In this document: positions 51,511 to 59,134 of the stretch, one piece after another
Layout: each line of letters starts with the position of its first letter
Numbering within the stretch: the first letter of the stretch is position 1
Source of the DNA: Sipunculus nudus
Lineage: Eukaryota; Annelida; Sipuncula; Golfingiida; Sipunculidae
Direction: 5' to 3'
NCBI GenBank assembly: GCA_026874595.1
Contig: CM049311.1
Span: 77,142,453-77,206,452 of the forward strand
DNA: 64,000 nucleotides
Translations under genes and position numbers: made by a program
The notes under the pieces: generated by a model
Database searches by the model: none
The model's input: the letters and a program-made list of their open reading frames with translations, nothing else
Told to the model about the DNA's origin: nothing

Positions 51511-54500
51511 GTGTGTTTATCAATCAGTTGTCCCAACATTGTTTACCGTCCCACGCCTGCGAGGGTTACCCCACCCCTGAAACTTGAAGATAAATTGAAG
51601 CCACTGAGATACCATGATTCTGATATGATAAAGTGAGCCCCAGGCAGATCACTTTTTTTCTGTGGCAAATACACCTGGGCTTAAAAATGTATTACTCAGT
51701 CTTACTCTCTTACAAAACATGTGACCATATAAGAGACCATATTTGGGGCGCCGTCTTCGGGTTAAAATGAAAATCTTTTTTAACTTGGAAAGTATTTAAG
51801 TACATGTATTTAAAGAATAAGTATTTACTGGTTAGCAAATATTCTAAAGTTCTTCTCCATATTTATATGATCCTGCTGATATTTATTATGAACCATCTGA
51901 TTGTATTTTATTGATTACAGAAGACTGCCATACACAGTGTTTCCATGGAGGCACGTGCACTAGTAGTGGTCCGTGTCGTTGCCTGCCTGGTTACTATGGT
52001 CACCATTGTGAAAAAGGTGTGTGTTGATTCAGGGTAAAAAATGATGTATACCTGAAGACTTCATGGACCCAGTCACCATCATCTTCACCATCATCATTAT
52101 CATCATCGTTGTCGTCCTCATCATCATCATCACCGTCGTCTTCATCATCATCATCATCGTCGTCGTCATCATCATCATCATCATCGTCATCATCATCGTC
52201 GTCGTCATTATTATCGTCGTCGTCATCATCATCGTCATCATCGTCGTCGTCCTCATCATCGTCATCATCATCATCATCATTGTCGTCGTCATCATCATCG
52301 TCATCATCATCATCATCATCATCATCATCGTCGTAATCATCATCATCGTCATCATCATTATCGTCGTCGTCATCATCATCGTCGTCATTATCATCGTCGT
52401 CATCATCGTCGTCGTCCTCATCATCGTCGTCATCATCATCATCATTGTCGTCGTCATCATCATCGTCATCATCATCATCATCGTCGTCGTAATCATCATC
52501 ATCGTCATCATCATCATCGTCGTCGTCATCGTCGTCGTAATCATCATCGTCATCATCATCATCATCATCATCGTCAACATCATCATCGTCATCATCATCA
52601 TCATCATCATCGTCGTCGTCATCATCAGACGGTGGAAATCTATCTGCGAAGATTGTTTGGTTGTGATTGAACCCGTATCGGATGAGAAGAAGCAAGAATA
52701 AGTGACCGAGCCAACGTCGGTGATTTATAGTATCTTCGTTCCCAAAACCCTAAGACAGATATCTGAAGCTTTTTGGGCCGAATTTAATTGTACAATTTCA
52801 GTCAGCTGGTTAAAACATTTTGCAACAGGAATGAGTACATAAAAAGCGCCTCTGATACCCATGCGGCTAAACATTTGGTTATAATAAATGGAACAAGTAT
52901 GATTATGAAATAAATATGTTTTGCATTATTATGATATAATTTTCCAAACCAAGGAACACGTCATGGATAAATTGTATATACTTTAAGCTCATTATAATGA
53001 GCTCATTATATTTTCATCCGTCTCTTTGTGTGTTTGTTTGATTGTTGGTAGAATTATAAAGCTTGGCGGAGGGTATGACATATTTATGAGAGGATCCAGA
53101 TACAGAGGAGACCGAGTGGTATTGAATTAGATACAGTCTTGAGGGTCATTCTAATGTGTATATTGTAACCTTTACTCTGCAGTGCTATGTCTACCCGGAT
53201 GTTTGAATGGAGGCTACTGCGGGGAACCAAACATCTGCACGTGTCTACCTGGCTACACAGGACCAAGATGTCAGCATGGTAGGTATATTTATCTCTAATC
53301 TAGAGGGTAACACGTATGTCAAAGGTCACATGTCAAGTGTTCACATTATTAATCTGACTTAAACCCCAAGGACATCGTCATCATGAGAAATAGATGCATT
53401 CTTCAACCTGGCTTGGTTGATGGTCTATTACCTTTTAGGAAGATGGCAGGCATTGTACCTATTATATGATTTTATGCATATGATTTTTAAGCATATTTAC
53501 CTACTAGAACACGTAAAATGTAAACGGTTACCACTTTGAGATGTAAATCGGTGTATTTTCACTTAAGTTCAGTAACTAAAACTGACATAGAATGTATTTA
53601 TCGAAAAACCGTATGTAATGGAACAAAACTCTAGGACGAAATTACATGCAACCTCGAAAAATCAGCTAGGTATTATTACCACGCAGGTTTTACGTAAAAA
53701 TATTTTGTTTTCAAACAACTTCTGTATATTTATGTACTCATAGACGTAGTTCCGTATATTTAATCGTGGTCTGCCATATACAGCGGTGACTCCATGATCA
53801 AACATTAATTGTTATACCCTGACTAAACCTCGAGTACCAAAGATGTATATTTATAGACATTAATTGAAAAATGATCGACTGATAAGATTTTTTCTCTCGC
53901 AGTACAGTGCGCGTCTGGCTGCCGTAACGGAGGGTTCTGTATTAGACCTAATATCTGCTCCTGTCCGTTAGGGTTTGAACCTCCAACATGCACACGTAAG
54001 TAAAACAATAAGTATTTAATCAATAAAATTTTATGCTAAAATTCCAGTGGCGTCAATTTATCTTCAAGGATAGGGGTCGGGGCGGGGAGGCGGGGGGGGG
54101 GGGGGGGGGGGACTCTTAGGCGACGTAGGGTAATCAAAGTTGGGAGAACTTTTTTAAAAGCTTCTTTATTTTTTTTAATAACATTTCAAACACGTATATA
54201 CCCGCTAAGTACAGGTTTTGAAAAATAAAGTAAGTGCTTAGAAAAAAGGTATTGTTTCCAGTTTATGTTAAATCTAAACCTATATACTATTTCATAGTAA
54301 ACTCAGAATATATCCGATATATAAATATCATTTTCTCAATATCGGGGGGGGGGGGGGGGGTTGGGGGTGGACGGGTGATTACATTAACCACCCCTCCCCC
54401 TGGCTGAAAAGTGAGGGGGATATATACCCCCTTCCCCCTTTATTGAAGCCCCTTAATAAAATTCATTAAAGATAAAAGGGGGCAAAAATACAGATGTCTT

Positions 54501-57500
54501 TTGTTAATTTCTACCAGTTCAACAGTTGTAAGGTAACGATTTCACAAGAACAAACCGTAATAACAGTAAGTACACGCAAATCTTATTTGATCGCAACGTT
54601 TTTCTCCATCCTGTAGATTTATATACTCTGCTCCCTCAAAGAGTGTCCAATGAAATTTGGAAATTATTCTCATAAATAAAAACTGAAATCTTATCATAGA
54701 ATTTGATAATTAGTAAATGAAGTTCTAAAGATCTATGGGGCAAATGTCATGATAAAAATTCAACCTTCAGTTCTGGGTTTACTGGATCTTGTATACAAGG
54801 TGTAGACGGGGTAGACAATTATTATTGTAGAATATGGGGATCAACATGATAATATAGACTACTATCTTAGACATTCATTTGATGCCATTTTAAGATATTT
54901 CACAGTGTATGTTTTTTGTTTGATTCTAAAAACAATTAGGCGTTTACCTTATTCTTTCATTGCAGCCTACTTGGAGACTTAACTGCCAGTATATAAAATA
55001 TATTACAATTTCAATGTCATTACTTCGTGGAAGAGAGTATAAAAGTCTTGTATGTGTTAACAGCCCGCTGTCGGAAGAGATGCCGGAATGGCGGCAAGTG
55101 CATCTGGTTTGACCGATGTCAGTGTAATAAACCCTATTACGGAAGACGCTGTGAACATGGTAAAGATTACACTCTCTACTTATATGTTATATATACACTA
55201 CATTCTCCTTTCGCTTGACAACTGCTTGAGTTAGCGGGGTTTGCTTGGTTTCACCACCAGGCGGTGGGCACAGGGCCAAGAATGTTATCAGAACAATGAG
55301 GGCGGAATTTGATACCCCGCTATCATTGTTCTGATTAAATTTCTGCCCTGTACTAGTTACTACTTGTTAATGATGGCAGTGGTTAAGCTAATAGAGATTA
55401 TACAGGATAAAACCTTTGCATTTTCAGAGTGGGTAAAGTTTAAATTACAATTAATTTTAAAACAAATAATCTAGTTTTATTCAACAAGAACATAAATGTC
55501 ACATTTGTTATGAAATAAAGAGGATGAAACTGCAGCTTATCACTGAAAAAAAACCCGAATGAATGTGTAGTAATTATCTGATTACTTCATTGACTAGATA
55601 GTGCTAGATACATGATGTATGGATTTAGATATCCTTAGACAACTTTTTTTTGGTAATTGCTATATTTTCTGCTTTATAATTCACGGAAAGAAACACACGT
55701 GTCATTATCAGCCAAACCGTGCGCATGTTATTAGTAGTTCGGAACCTGGGAGGCTAGTAAATTCACATATGAACAATTGAATTGAGTTAGTTCGTAAGGT
55801 TAAAAATGCTTGCGTAGAGTTTACCTGTTCATCATATACTGTAAGTTTCTCCTTATTTTGGGACTAATGACCGCGCCTAGGGCTTAGGTCCGGGGCTCCC
55901 TCTTACAGCGCTCTTAGGCGCCATCATTTTCTTGATTAGTTAAGCTTCACTTTATGAAGAACAGTTTGCATTAATTACAGTGTTACGAGAAGAGGCGACA
56001 CTAGAAATACCAGAGAGTGGTAAAAATTCTAAAGGTAAGACGCGTCTTATATTACGAAATCAACTGTTATATTACATATAAAATATAATCAATGATAGGG
56101 CTAAATTCTTAAGGTGTTACGAAGATATATTGTTTTTAATCTTATTAAAATTTGATCAAAGGCATTACTTCGTGAATATAAAAAATCTTGCATCAGATAT
56201 TTTTTTTTCATTCCATTGAGTTGACATGGTAGCTTCTTTCTCAGACTCATTAAGGAATAGGGGAGCGCCACCGTGCGTCTGTTTCAGAGACTATAGTATA
56301 AGTTGGGGAATGCTTCTATAAACAGTTAAAAGCGCTTTATGATATTGTTTAACTTTAATGTAAGCGACAATAACGACCATTTAAGGGGGGTAAGTACATT
56401 CGTAGAATGATGAGAATATAAGGGCTGCATATAAGATAGGTGAAATTAATACCGGGATGAAATACCATTGACATGCAAACTGATACAAAAACGCATTGAA
56501 ATCGATACCTTGATTATATGCGTTTATCTATACAGGCACTTGTCCACAGCGCTGTTTTAATGGAGGAGCGTGTGACAAAAACGGGACGTGTCAGTGTAAA
56601 ACAGGATTTGTCGGAACGCGATGCCAGCACAGGTACAAATATTAACAAAGAAAATATTTTGTTGCCAAATCATGTTTGTAAATGAGGAGCTGGTGTATTA
56701 AATACAATTATTATATTTTACATATATACACTAATTGCTTGTAAGAATATGTCCGTAATCTTCACAAATTAATTCATAATTTTTATTTTTAGAGTCCTCC
56801 AATCAATTGCCCTTACAAAACAAGCGAGAAGAATAGGCCTGCTATGAATAACACTTTTCGCTAGTAACTATAAATACGCACTATATGGATGTTTATTACA
56901 TAAATCAGTATATATATGACATGATCTTGCTATATGTAATTTCCCGTTTTCCGAAAAAACAAAGGACCTAATTTACAATTCCTAACCAAAACACTTAGTT
57001 TTAATATACATCGATATTTATATGTGTATTTGTAAGTCATAAATATCACACCAGCTTACACAATCTCTGTTCACTTTTAAATTTGATTTTTTTTAGAATA
57101 TGCACCACCAAAGAACTGTCATCAACAAGACGGAAAAAACACAGGTCCAAATGTGTTCCGTACATTCACGTCCCCTGTGGTGGTAACAAAGGATATACTT
57201 GCTTTGTACCTAGGTAATAATCATCAGCTTAAGAGATTAATCACTTAACATTGAACGGTAAAACATATTCATCATATTGTGTCACTCAGAAACGGTAAAT
57301 GATTGGAACGGTCTAGAAAAATACTTCCATAAAGTGACATTTCGGTTTGTAGTGACGTACCTGGAGGTTTTACAACGATACACCGTGAGAGAGTGTGGGT
57401 GTGTGAAGCGCTTTCTGTACCACATTACGCATATTTTGGCATTTACTACAACTTTGATCAAGAGTTGAAATATGTTAAGCTTTTGTTATCTGTGATGCTT

Positions 57501-57671
57501 CATTAGGAAATGAAGCGTATATAATAATAAATTCCAATAAACATGTGAGCGGTACAGTGATATGTCTCACATTAATGTAGTGAGTCTACTTTTCTTTCCA
57601 GAATTTGGTACCGGAAAGTCAGCAGATCTGGGCTGATCAGACAAAAGAAGTGTCAGAAACAGAAAGTGTGA
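28402..57671 (+). CDS. Secreted NtA-TSP1-TSPN-TSP1-EGF(5) protein gene (14 exons)
   Basis: Joining 28402-28849, 42575-42718, 43951-44450, 44775-44852, 45587-45689, 50824-50994, 51921-52016, 53183-53278, 53903-53995, 55064-55159, 55981-56034, 56536-56632, 57097-57213 and 57602-57671 gives one open frame of 720 codons plus stop. All introns are GT-AG and every junction phase matches. Module order by residue: signal peptide 1-16; agrin-NtA/TIMP-like about 17-149; TSP1 150-198; thrombospondin-N/LamG-like 198-390; Thr/Pro/Arg-rich linker 391-425; TSP1 425-482; EGF 482-514, 514-546, 546-577 and 577-609; spacer 609-627; EGF 627-659; basic Cys-containing tail 659-720. It should be secreted and act in the matrix or as a ligand or co-factor at the cell surface. 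The EGF modules are of the short WIF-1/tenascin type. I do not know a named gene with this order. The 13.7 kb intron 1 and 5.1 kb intron 5 could hide further exons. Confidence 0.85.
30047..30081. repeat. (CA)n(TA)n microsatellite
   Basis: A run of about 24 bases of AC repeats followed by ATATATATATA. Confidence 0.9.
32452..32689. repeat. 119-bp near-perfect tandem duplication
   Basis: The segment beginning GAATACAGTGCTTTAGCTGT at 32452 is repeated head-to-tail from 32571, with one visible mismatch (TACTCATT against TACACATT). There are exactly two copies, so it looks recent. Confidence 0.95.
33068..33151. repeat. (AT)n microsatellite, about 84 bp
   Basis: A pure AT dinucleotide run, the longest uninterrupted one in the window. 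It produces spurious Tyr-Ile frames on both strands. Confidence 0.97.
33560..33808 (+). mobile_element. tRNA-derived SINE
   Basis: A tRNA-like head contains a perfect B-box, GGTTCGATCC (33617-33626), inside the T-arm CCGGGTTCGATCCCCGG. A degenerate A-box-like TGTCGAGGGG lies about 45 bp upstream. A 140-bp tRNA-unrelated body follows, including TGGTTTCCTCCACC. It ends in the A/T-rich tail AAATAAATAAATTTAAAA (about 33784-33803). The head no longer folds as a full tRNA, so a functional tRNA gene is unlikely. The exact 5' boundary is uncertain. Confidence 0.75.
34130..34570. repeat. Diverged tandem duplication, about 230 bp
   Basis: AGTGATTTATTATTATATTT (34155) and AGTGATCTATTATTATATTT (34385) lie 230 bp apart. 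They are followed at similar distances by CTCTTTAGCTCCTGTCGAAA and CTCTTTAGCTCCTATCGAAA. There are two copies with many differences, so the duplication is old. Confidence 0.75.
35566..35614. repeat. (TA)n microsatellite
   Basis: A pure TA run of about 49 bases in intron 1. Confidence 0.93.
36376..37100. repeat. 31-bp tandem repeat array
   Basis: About 23 units of a 31-bp repeat: TACCGGGGGTAACTTGAAAA followed by CGATTTCAGAA. TACC starts at 36382 and 36413, which sets the period. The first ten units are nearly identical and later units decay. It lies in intron 1. There are no unique spacers between units, so it is a minisatellite, not a CRISPR array. Confidence 0.93.
37380..37525. repeat. Decayed outlying 31-bp units and poly(G)
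   Basis: Fragments such as GGGGTAATCTGAACT and GGTGGTAACCTGAAAT resemble the 31-bp unit, some in the opposite orientation. They are followed by a TG run and long G tracts (about 37487-37521). Confidence 0.5.
39300..39390. repeat. Isolated copies of the 31-bp repeat
   Basis: Two to three units beginning GTAACCGGGGGTAACTTGAA occur 2.2 kb downstream of the main array. Confidence 0.75.
39929..39960. repeat. (TA)n microsatellite
   Basis: A TA run of about 28 bases followed by TGTGTG. Confidence 0.9.
40384..40915. repeat. 37-bp tandem repeat array
   Basis: About 14 units of 36-38 bp with the order TACGTTTAAAGGGCTGATAC, AGGGCCACATT, TACAAG. Unit starts at 40384, 40420 and 40457 set the period. 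It lies in intron 1 and is unrelated by eye to the 31-, 46- and 48-bp families. Confidence 0.92.
42105..42500 (+). mobile_element. Interspersed repeat, copy A
   Basis: Begins TAAAGCCAGCTATTCACCT and includes GCTGTTAGTAAACA and CACTTGTTGCAAAACGC, then a poly(C) tract and the block AAACAAACCGAACAT. The same blocks occur in the same order in copy B (48772-49415). The type of element is unknown. It carries the uninterrupted target (TGTGAT at 42149-42154) of the insertion seen in copy B. Confidence 0.7.
42575..42718 (+). CDS. Exon 2: thrombospondin type-1 repeat 1
   Basis: Residues 150-198, phase 1 to phase 1. It reads WDSWTTWSSCSKTCGGG and then five basic residues, with six cysteines in the TSP1 spacing. 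WxxW motifs typical of C-mannosylation and a CSKTC site for O-fucosylation are present. The acceptor follows TTTGTTCAACAG and the donor is GAAG|GTAAGC. TSP1 modules usually bind glycosaminoglycans or receptors. Confidence 0.93.
42719..43950 (+). other. Intron 2
   Basis: 1.2 kb. Contains a GC-rich repeat-like patch at about 43164-43290 (CCGCCAAAACAG, a short GCC run, then GTGGCGCCACC). Its surroundings are AT-rich. No exon was seen. Confidence 0.7.
43951..44450 (+). CDS. Exon 3: thrombospondin-N/laminin-G-like domain
   Basis: Residues 198-364, phase 1 in and phase 0 out. The family pattern is clear: VDLLSSFGVHRG at the start, FPEGLGNSFGVSAFIRP, then YLISISDRTGALSFGLKVGE, a W-Y in place of the usual W-H before strand residues, a central VDC at about residue 329, and SLGGLYVHE near the end. 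These match the order of motifs in thrombospondin N-terminal domains as found in NELL proteins and several collagens, which bind heparan sulfate. The acceptor is ACTGTTTCAG and the donor is CAT|GTAAGT. Confidence 0.9.
44775..44852 (+). CDS. Exon 4: end of the TSPN domain
   Basis: 78 nt, phase 0 to 0, residues 365-390. It begins GEIKELLLYKQEGPECG, the conserved last strand and cysteine that close TSPN domains. The acceptor is TATTATAG and the donor is ACG|GTAAGT. Confidence 0.92.
45587..45689 (+). CDS. Exon 5: Thr/Pro/Arg linker
   Basis: 103 nt, phase 0 to phase 1, residues 391-425. The sequence is polar (Lys, Arg, Thr, Pro, Gln) without cysteines, so it is a linker between the TSPN and second TSP1 modules. 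It may be O-glycosylated or cleaved. The acceptor is CTGTGTTTAG and the donor is ACCG|GTACGT. Confidence 0.8.
45905..46690. repeat. 46-bp tandem repeat array
   Basis: About 17 units. The unit reads CAGTGGACGGTTCCATT, ATTGCGTCATGCAAT, AGCCCCTCATAGTA. CAATAG at 46261 and 46307 sets the period at 46. The central 15-mer has complementary arms ATTGC and GCAAT around GTCAT. It lies in intron 5. Confidence 0.94.
47780..48110. repeat. T-poor, ACG-dense segment with poly(C)
   Basis: On the + strand the segment is rich in A and C with many AACG and ACGC words and few T. It ends in runs of C up to about 15 and a run of A (48047-48111). It may be a decayed simple-sequence block. No gene was seen. Confidence 0.5.
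48772..49415 (+). mobile_element. Interspersed repeat, copy B, interrupted
   Basis: It shares with copy A the start TAAAGCCAGCTATTCACCT, the block GCTGTTAGTAAACA, CACTTGTTGCGAAACGCC, the CCACGTGTTATAAACGAA zone and the final TTATCTTTGACA-like end. It is split by the small element at 48816-49014. Confidence 0.7.
48816..49014. mobile_element. Small GGATCC-ended element with 6-bp target duplication
   Basis: About 199 bp. The left end is ACAGGGGCGGATCCAGG and the right end is CCCGGATCCGCTTC, which read inverted (GGCGGATCC against AAGCGGATCC). TGTGAT flanks it on both sides (48810-48815 and 49015-49020), while copy A has a single TGTGAT at the matching place. The interior has several poly(G)/poly(C) runs. 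There is no coding capacity, so it is a non-autonomous DNA element (MITE-like). Confidence 0.78.
49562..49609. repeat. (TA)n(TG)n microsatellite
   Basis: TA repeats interrupted by CA, followed by a TG run of about 20 bases. Confidence 0.9.
50824..50994 (+). CDS. Exon 6: thrombospondin type-1 repeat 2
   Basis: 171 nt, phase 1 to 1, residues 425-482. The core is VQWAPWSACSATCGQGVRTR, followed by four more cysteines (six in all). WxxW is present. The acceptor is TTATTTGACCAG and the donor is ATCG|GTAAGT. It is more distant from exon 2 than a recent duplicate would be. Confidence 0.93.
51133..51162. repeat. Poly(G) tract
   Basis: About 27 G with one A interruption, just inside intron 6. It is potentially G-quadruplex forming. 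Confidence 0.9.
51459..51507. repeat. (TA)n microsatellite
   Basis: A TA run with a single break, in intron 6. Confidence 0.9.
51921..52016 (+). CDS. Exon 7: EGF module 1
   Basis: 96 nt, phase 1 to 1, residues 482-514. It contains six cysteines with CFHGGTC and CRCLPGYYGHHC, the short non-calcium-binding EGF type of WIF-1 and tenascins. The acceptor is TTGATTACAG. The donor is AAAG|GTGTGT, the weakest donor in the gene, with a 0.55 kb trinucleotide array starting about 55 bp beyond it. Confidence 0.93.
52073..52627. repeat. ATC/GTC trinucleotide array
   Basis: About 555 bp of nearly pure CAT and CGT trinucleotides in intron 7. Blocks such as CGTCGTCATCATCATC recur in phase, so expansion has been partly by longer blocks. 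It yields very long spurious frames (poly-Asp, poly-Ser, poly-Ile/Val and poly-Met/Thr) on both strands. Confidence 0.97.
53183..53278 (+). CDS. Exon 8: EGF module 2
   Basis: 96 nt, phase 1 to 1, residues 514-546. It contains CLPGCLNGGYC and CTCLPGYTGPRC, six cysteines. The acceptor is TTTACTCTGCAG and the donor is CATG|GTAGGT. Confidence 0.94.
53903..53995 (+). CDS. Exon 9: EGF module 3
   Basis: 93 nt, phase 1 to 1, residues 546-577. It contains CASGCRNGGFC and CSCPLGFEPPTC, six cysteines. The usual Gly after the aromatic residue near the end is replaced by Glu-Pro. The acceptor is TTTCTCTCGCAG and the donor is CACAC|GTAAGT. Confidence 0.93.
53996..55063 (+). other. Intron 9 with two poly(G) zones
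   Basis: The first zone, at about 54055-54120, begins CAGTGGCGTCAATTTATCTTC and has about 20 G. The second, at 54344-54361, is about 18 G followed by TTGGGGGTGG. Both are flanked by text resembling decayed copies of the small GGATCC-type elements. Confidence 0.6.
55064..55159 (+). CDS. Exon 10: EGF module 4
   Basis: 96 nt, phase 1 to 1, residues 577-609. It contains CRKRCRNGGKC and CQCNKPYYGRRC, six cysteines and strongly basic. The acceptor is ATGTGTTAACAG and the donor is CATG|GTAAAG. Confidence 0.93.
55271..55350. repeat. Hairpin-forming inverted repeat
   Basis: Arms of about 28 nt (55271-55299 and 55323-55350) are nearly complementary, with a perfect 13-bp core ATCAGAACAATGA against TCATTGTTCTGAT and CAGGGC/GCCCTG at the base. 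The loop is about 23 nt. It lies in intron 10 and may be a tiny foldback element. Confidence 0.8.
55981..56034 (+). CDS. Exon 11: short spacer exon
   Basis: 54 nt, phase 1 to 1, 18 residues (about 609-627), acidic then Lys/Ser-rich, no cysteines. It is accepted because the acceptor (TTAATTACAG) and donor (AAAG|GTAAGA) are good, the phase fits, and the frame is open. Skipping it keeps the frame, so it could be a cassette exon. Confidence 0.65.
56536..56632 (+). CDS. Exon 12: EGF module 5
   Basis: 97 nt, phase 1 in and phase 2 out, residues 627-659. It contains CPQRCFNGGAC and CQCKTGFVGTRC, six cysteines. The change to phase 2 at its 3' end marks the limit of the shuffled phase-1 EGF cassette. 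The donor is CACAG|GTACAA. Confidence 0.93.
57097..57213 (+). CDS. Exon 13: basic cysteine-containing module
   Basis: 117 nt, phase 2 to 2, residues 659-698. It has a basic run RRKKHR (likely heparin-binding or a cleavage site), then CVPYIHVPCGGNKGYTCFVP. Cysteines are at about 661, 678, 686 and 694. The order C, then CVP, then CGG, then C-x-VP resembles the first half of a PDGF/VEGF cystine knot, but lacks the paired Cys-Cys of that family. The donor is CCTAG|GTAATA. A second possible donor, GGTG|GTAACA at 57183, would end the exon in phase 1. Confidence 0.8.
57290..57468 (+). CDS. Candidate alternative last exon D
   Basis: Follows TCACTCAG. The open frame needs phase 1 at entry. That is met if exon 13 ends at the alternative donor at 57183, or if exon 10 or exon 11 joins directly. 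It codes a basic, beta-strand-like stretch ending RYTVRECGCVKR, with a Cys-Gly-Cys, then a hydrophobic tail and TGA at 57466-57468. The Cys-x-Cys ending resembles the end of cystine-knot growth factors. No transcript evidence is available, and the acceptor has a weak pyrimidine tract. Confidence 0.3.
57602..57671 (+). CDS. Exon 14 (last exon A)
   Basis: 70 nt entered in phase 2. It codes RIWYRKVSRSGLIRQKKCQK and three more residues, then TGA (57669-57671). The acceptor CTACTTTTCTTTCCAG is the strongest of the competing last exons. It is short, very basic and has one cysteine. No AATAAA lies between this stop and the next candidate exon, so the 3' UTR would run to the signal at 58117. Confidence 0.6.
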
Positions 57672-57758
57672 AGGGGAAATAAGGAGAGAAAATGTGTCTT
57701 TTTGGTAAAATCAACATAATTTAAAAATTAATTTCCTGTGCTTGTTGCTGTTTTACAG

Positions 57759-57948
57759 TGGAAACCAGTTGATGTTGATCATCCACGAACTAAGGTTTTC
57801 TAACAATCTTAGAAGGCGTTTAAGGTTCAAACAGAATGGTGCCTTGCATATGGAAAACTTAGATTCCCATGGATGGGCGGTTGTGAATAGATGTATGAGG
57901 AATCGGAAAAAAACTGTTTTGCTTAAACGGGATATATTTTGCACATGA
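57759..57948 (+). CDS. Candidate alternative last exon B
   Basis: Entered in phase 2 after TGCTGTTTTACAG, a good acceptor. It is open for 62 codons to TGA (57946-57948). The product is basic with SHGWAVVNRCMRNRKK near its C-terminus and a final FCT. The phase matches exon 13, giving a 760-residue isoform. A polyadenylation signal lies 169 bp downstream. Confidence 0.4.
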
Positions 57949-58116
57949 GGCTTCTGCTTCAAAGAGAAAATGTCTGCACCCCGTGTTTTATATAGAACAC
58001 CCCCTTTTTACAGACTTCGTCAAGCACACTAGTGACACCTGTCTGCGACGAGTGAAATTAAGTGTTTGTGTCTTTTATATTGACAAAGAGAGGACAATGT
58101 TTCCTATATTTCTAAT

Positions 58117-58122
58117 AATAAA
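58117..58122 (+). promoter_or_regulatory. Polyadenylation signal
   Basis: AATAAA, within AATAATAAAG. It is the first such hexamer after exons A and B and probably ends those transcripts. Confidence 0.55.
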
Positions 58123-58523
58123 GTAAAATTGTGAGGTCCCTGCCGGAGCCTAAGCTCGTCCCAGTACAGGAATGCGCACGCTGCATGGAAAAAAGCAGCA
58201 TTGTAGGGAATGAACTATCTCAGGGAACACGACATTTTCCTGAAATTAGAACGATCAAGTAGCAAACGTAGCACGTATTACGAGCATGTGTTCTTATACT
58301 GACCCGTCTTGTATACCTTTTGTGGGACTGCATACATCCTTTTGGGAGCATTGCGGAAGACTGAAGTCTATGACATGTGAAAGGAACGTGACCAAACCAT
58401 GGGGGAAGGATAAAACTTCTTAAATGAATAAACCTGCACAAGAGGATGGACTCTTACTTATCAGCACAACAAGAGGACAATTGCATTAATCGCTACATTA
58501 AATAATTTTCTTAGAATTTTTCA

Positions 58524-58628
<105 letters not shown>

Positions 58629-58895
58629 GATTTCTGAGTTTAACTGAAGACTGCATCAATTTTTAAAGACTGCATCTGAAATTAATATTAACGTGGCATT
58701 TTTTCCTGGTGTTCTTAAACGAAGGTTCCATTTGATATGAATCGTCAGATATGATGCTCATTTGTAAACCAAAGGCAAGAAGGCTGTAGGCTAAGCAAAT
58801 TTTAAAGCCAGCTGTGTGGCACGTCGATATTTTTAGCGATTATGTTTTATCAGAGAATATGTAAAATTGTTTTCTTCCTCTTTTGAAAATTGCAG

Positions 58896-59037
58896 GAAAG
58901 TGAAAATGAACATTGTGAAGGTGAATGTCAGCCCGAAAGGTTGGGCAATTTGCAAACCGTTTGTAGAGAACACGTCAGTTGCTTGTAAGTGCGTGTTAAT
59001 TTTGGTCATTTTTGTTTTTGTTTCACCAAACGTGTAA
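58896..59037 (+). CDS. Candidate alternative last exon C
   Basis: Entered in phase 2 after TTGAAAATTGCAG, so it joins exon 13 in frame (744-residue isoform). It codes KVKMNIVKVNVSPKGWAICK and then a segment ending NTSVACKC. With exon 13, the order C, CVP, CGG, C-x-VP, strand, Cys-Lys-Cys resembles a PDGF/VEGF cystine-knot domain. After CKC the frame continues as a hydrophobic tail to TAA at 59035-59037. A strong donor sequence GTAAGT at 58985 sits inside the CKC codons and could instead lead to an unseen further exon. Confidence 0.4.
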
Positions 59038-59134
59038 TTATTGTCTAAATCCGTAAAGTTCCTCGTCAGTTAATTATCTGGGCAGATTTGCTTATTGGCA
59101 GGAGAGCGCCACCGTGTGGCCACGGCAAGGACTA

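Noticed and set aside
52000-52701. Very long open frames on both strands (poly-Asp, poly-Ser, poly-Ile/Val, poly-Met/Thr)
   Set aside because: They come from the ATC/GTC trinucleotide array in intron 7, which has no stops in most frames.
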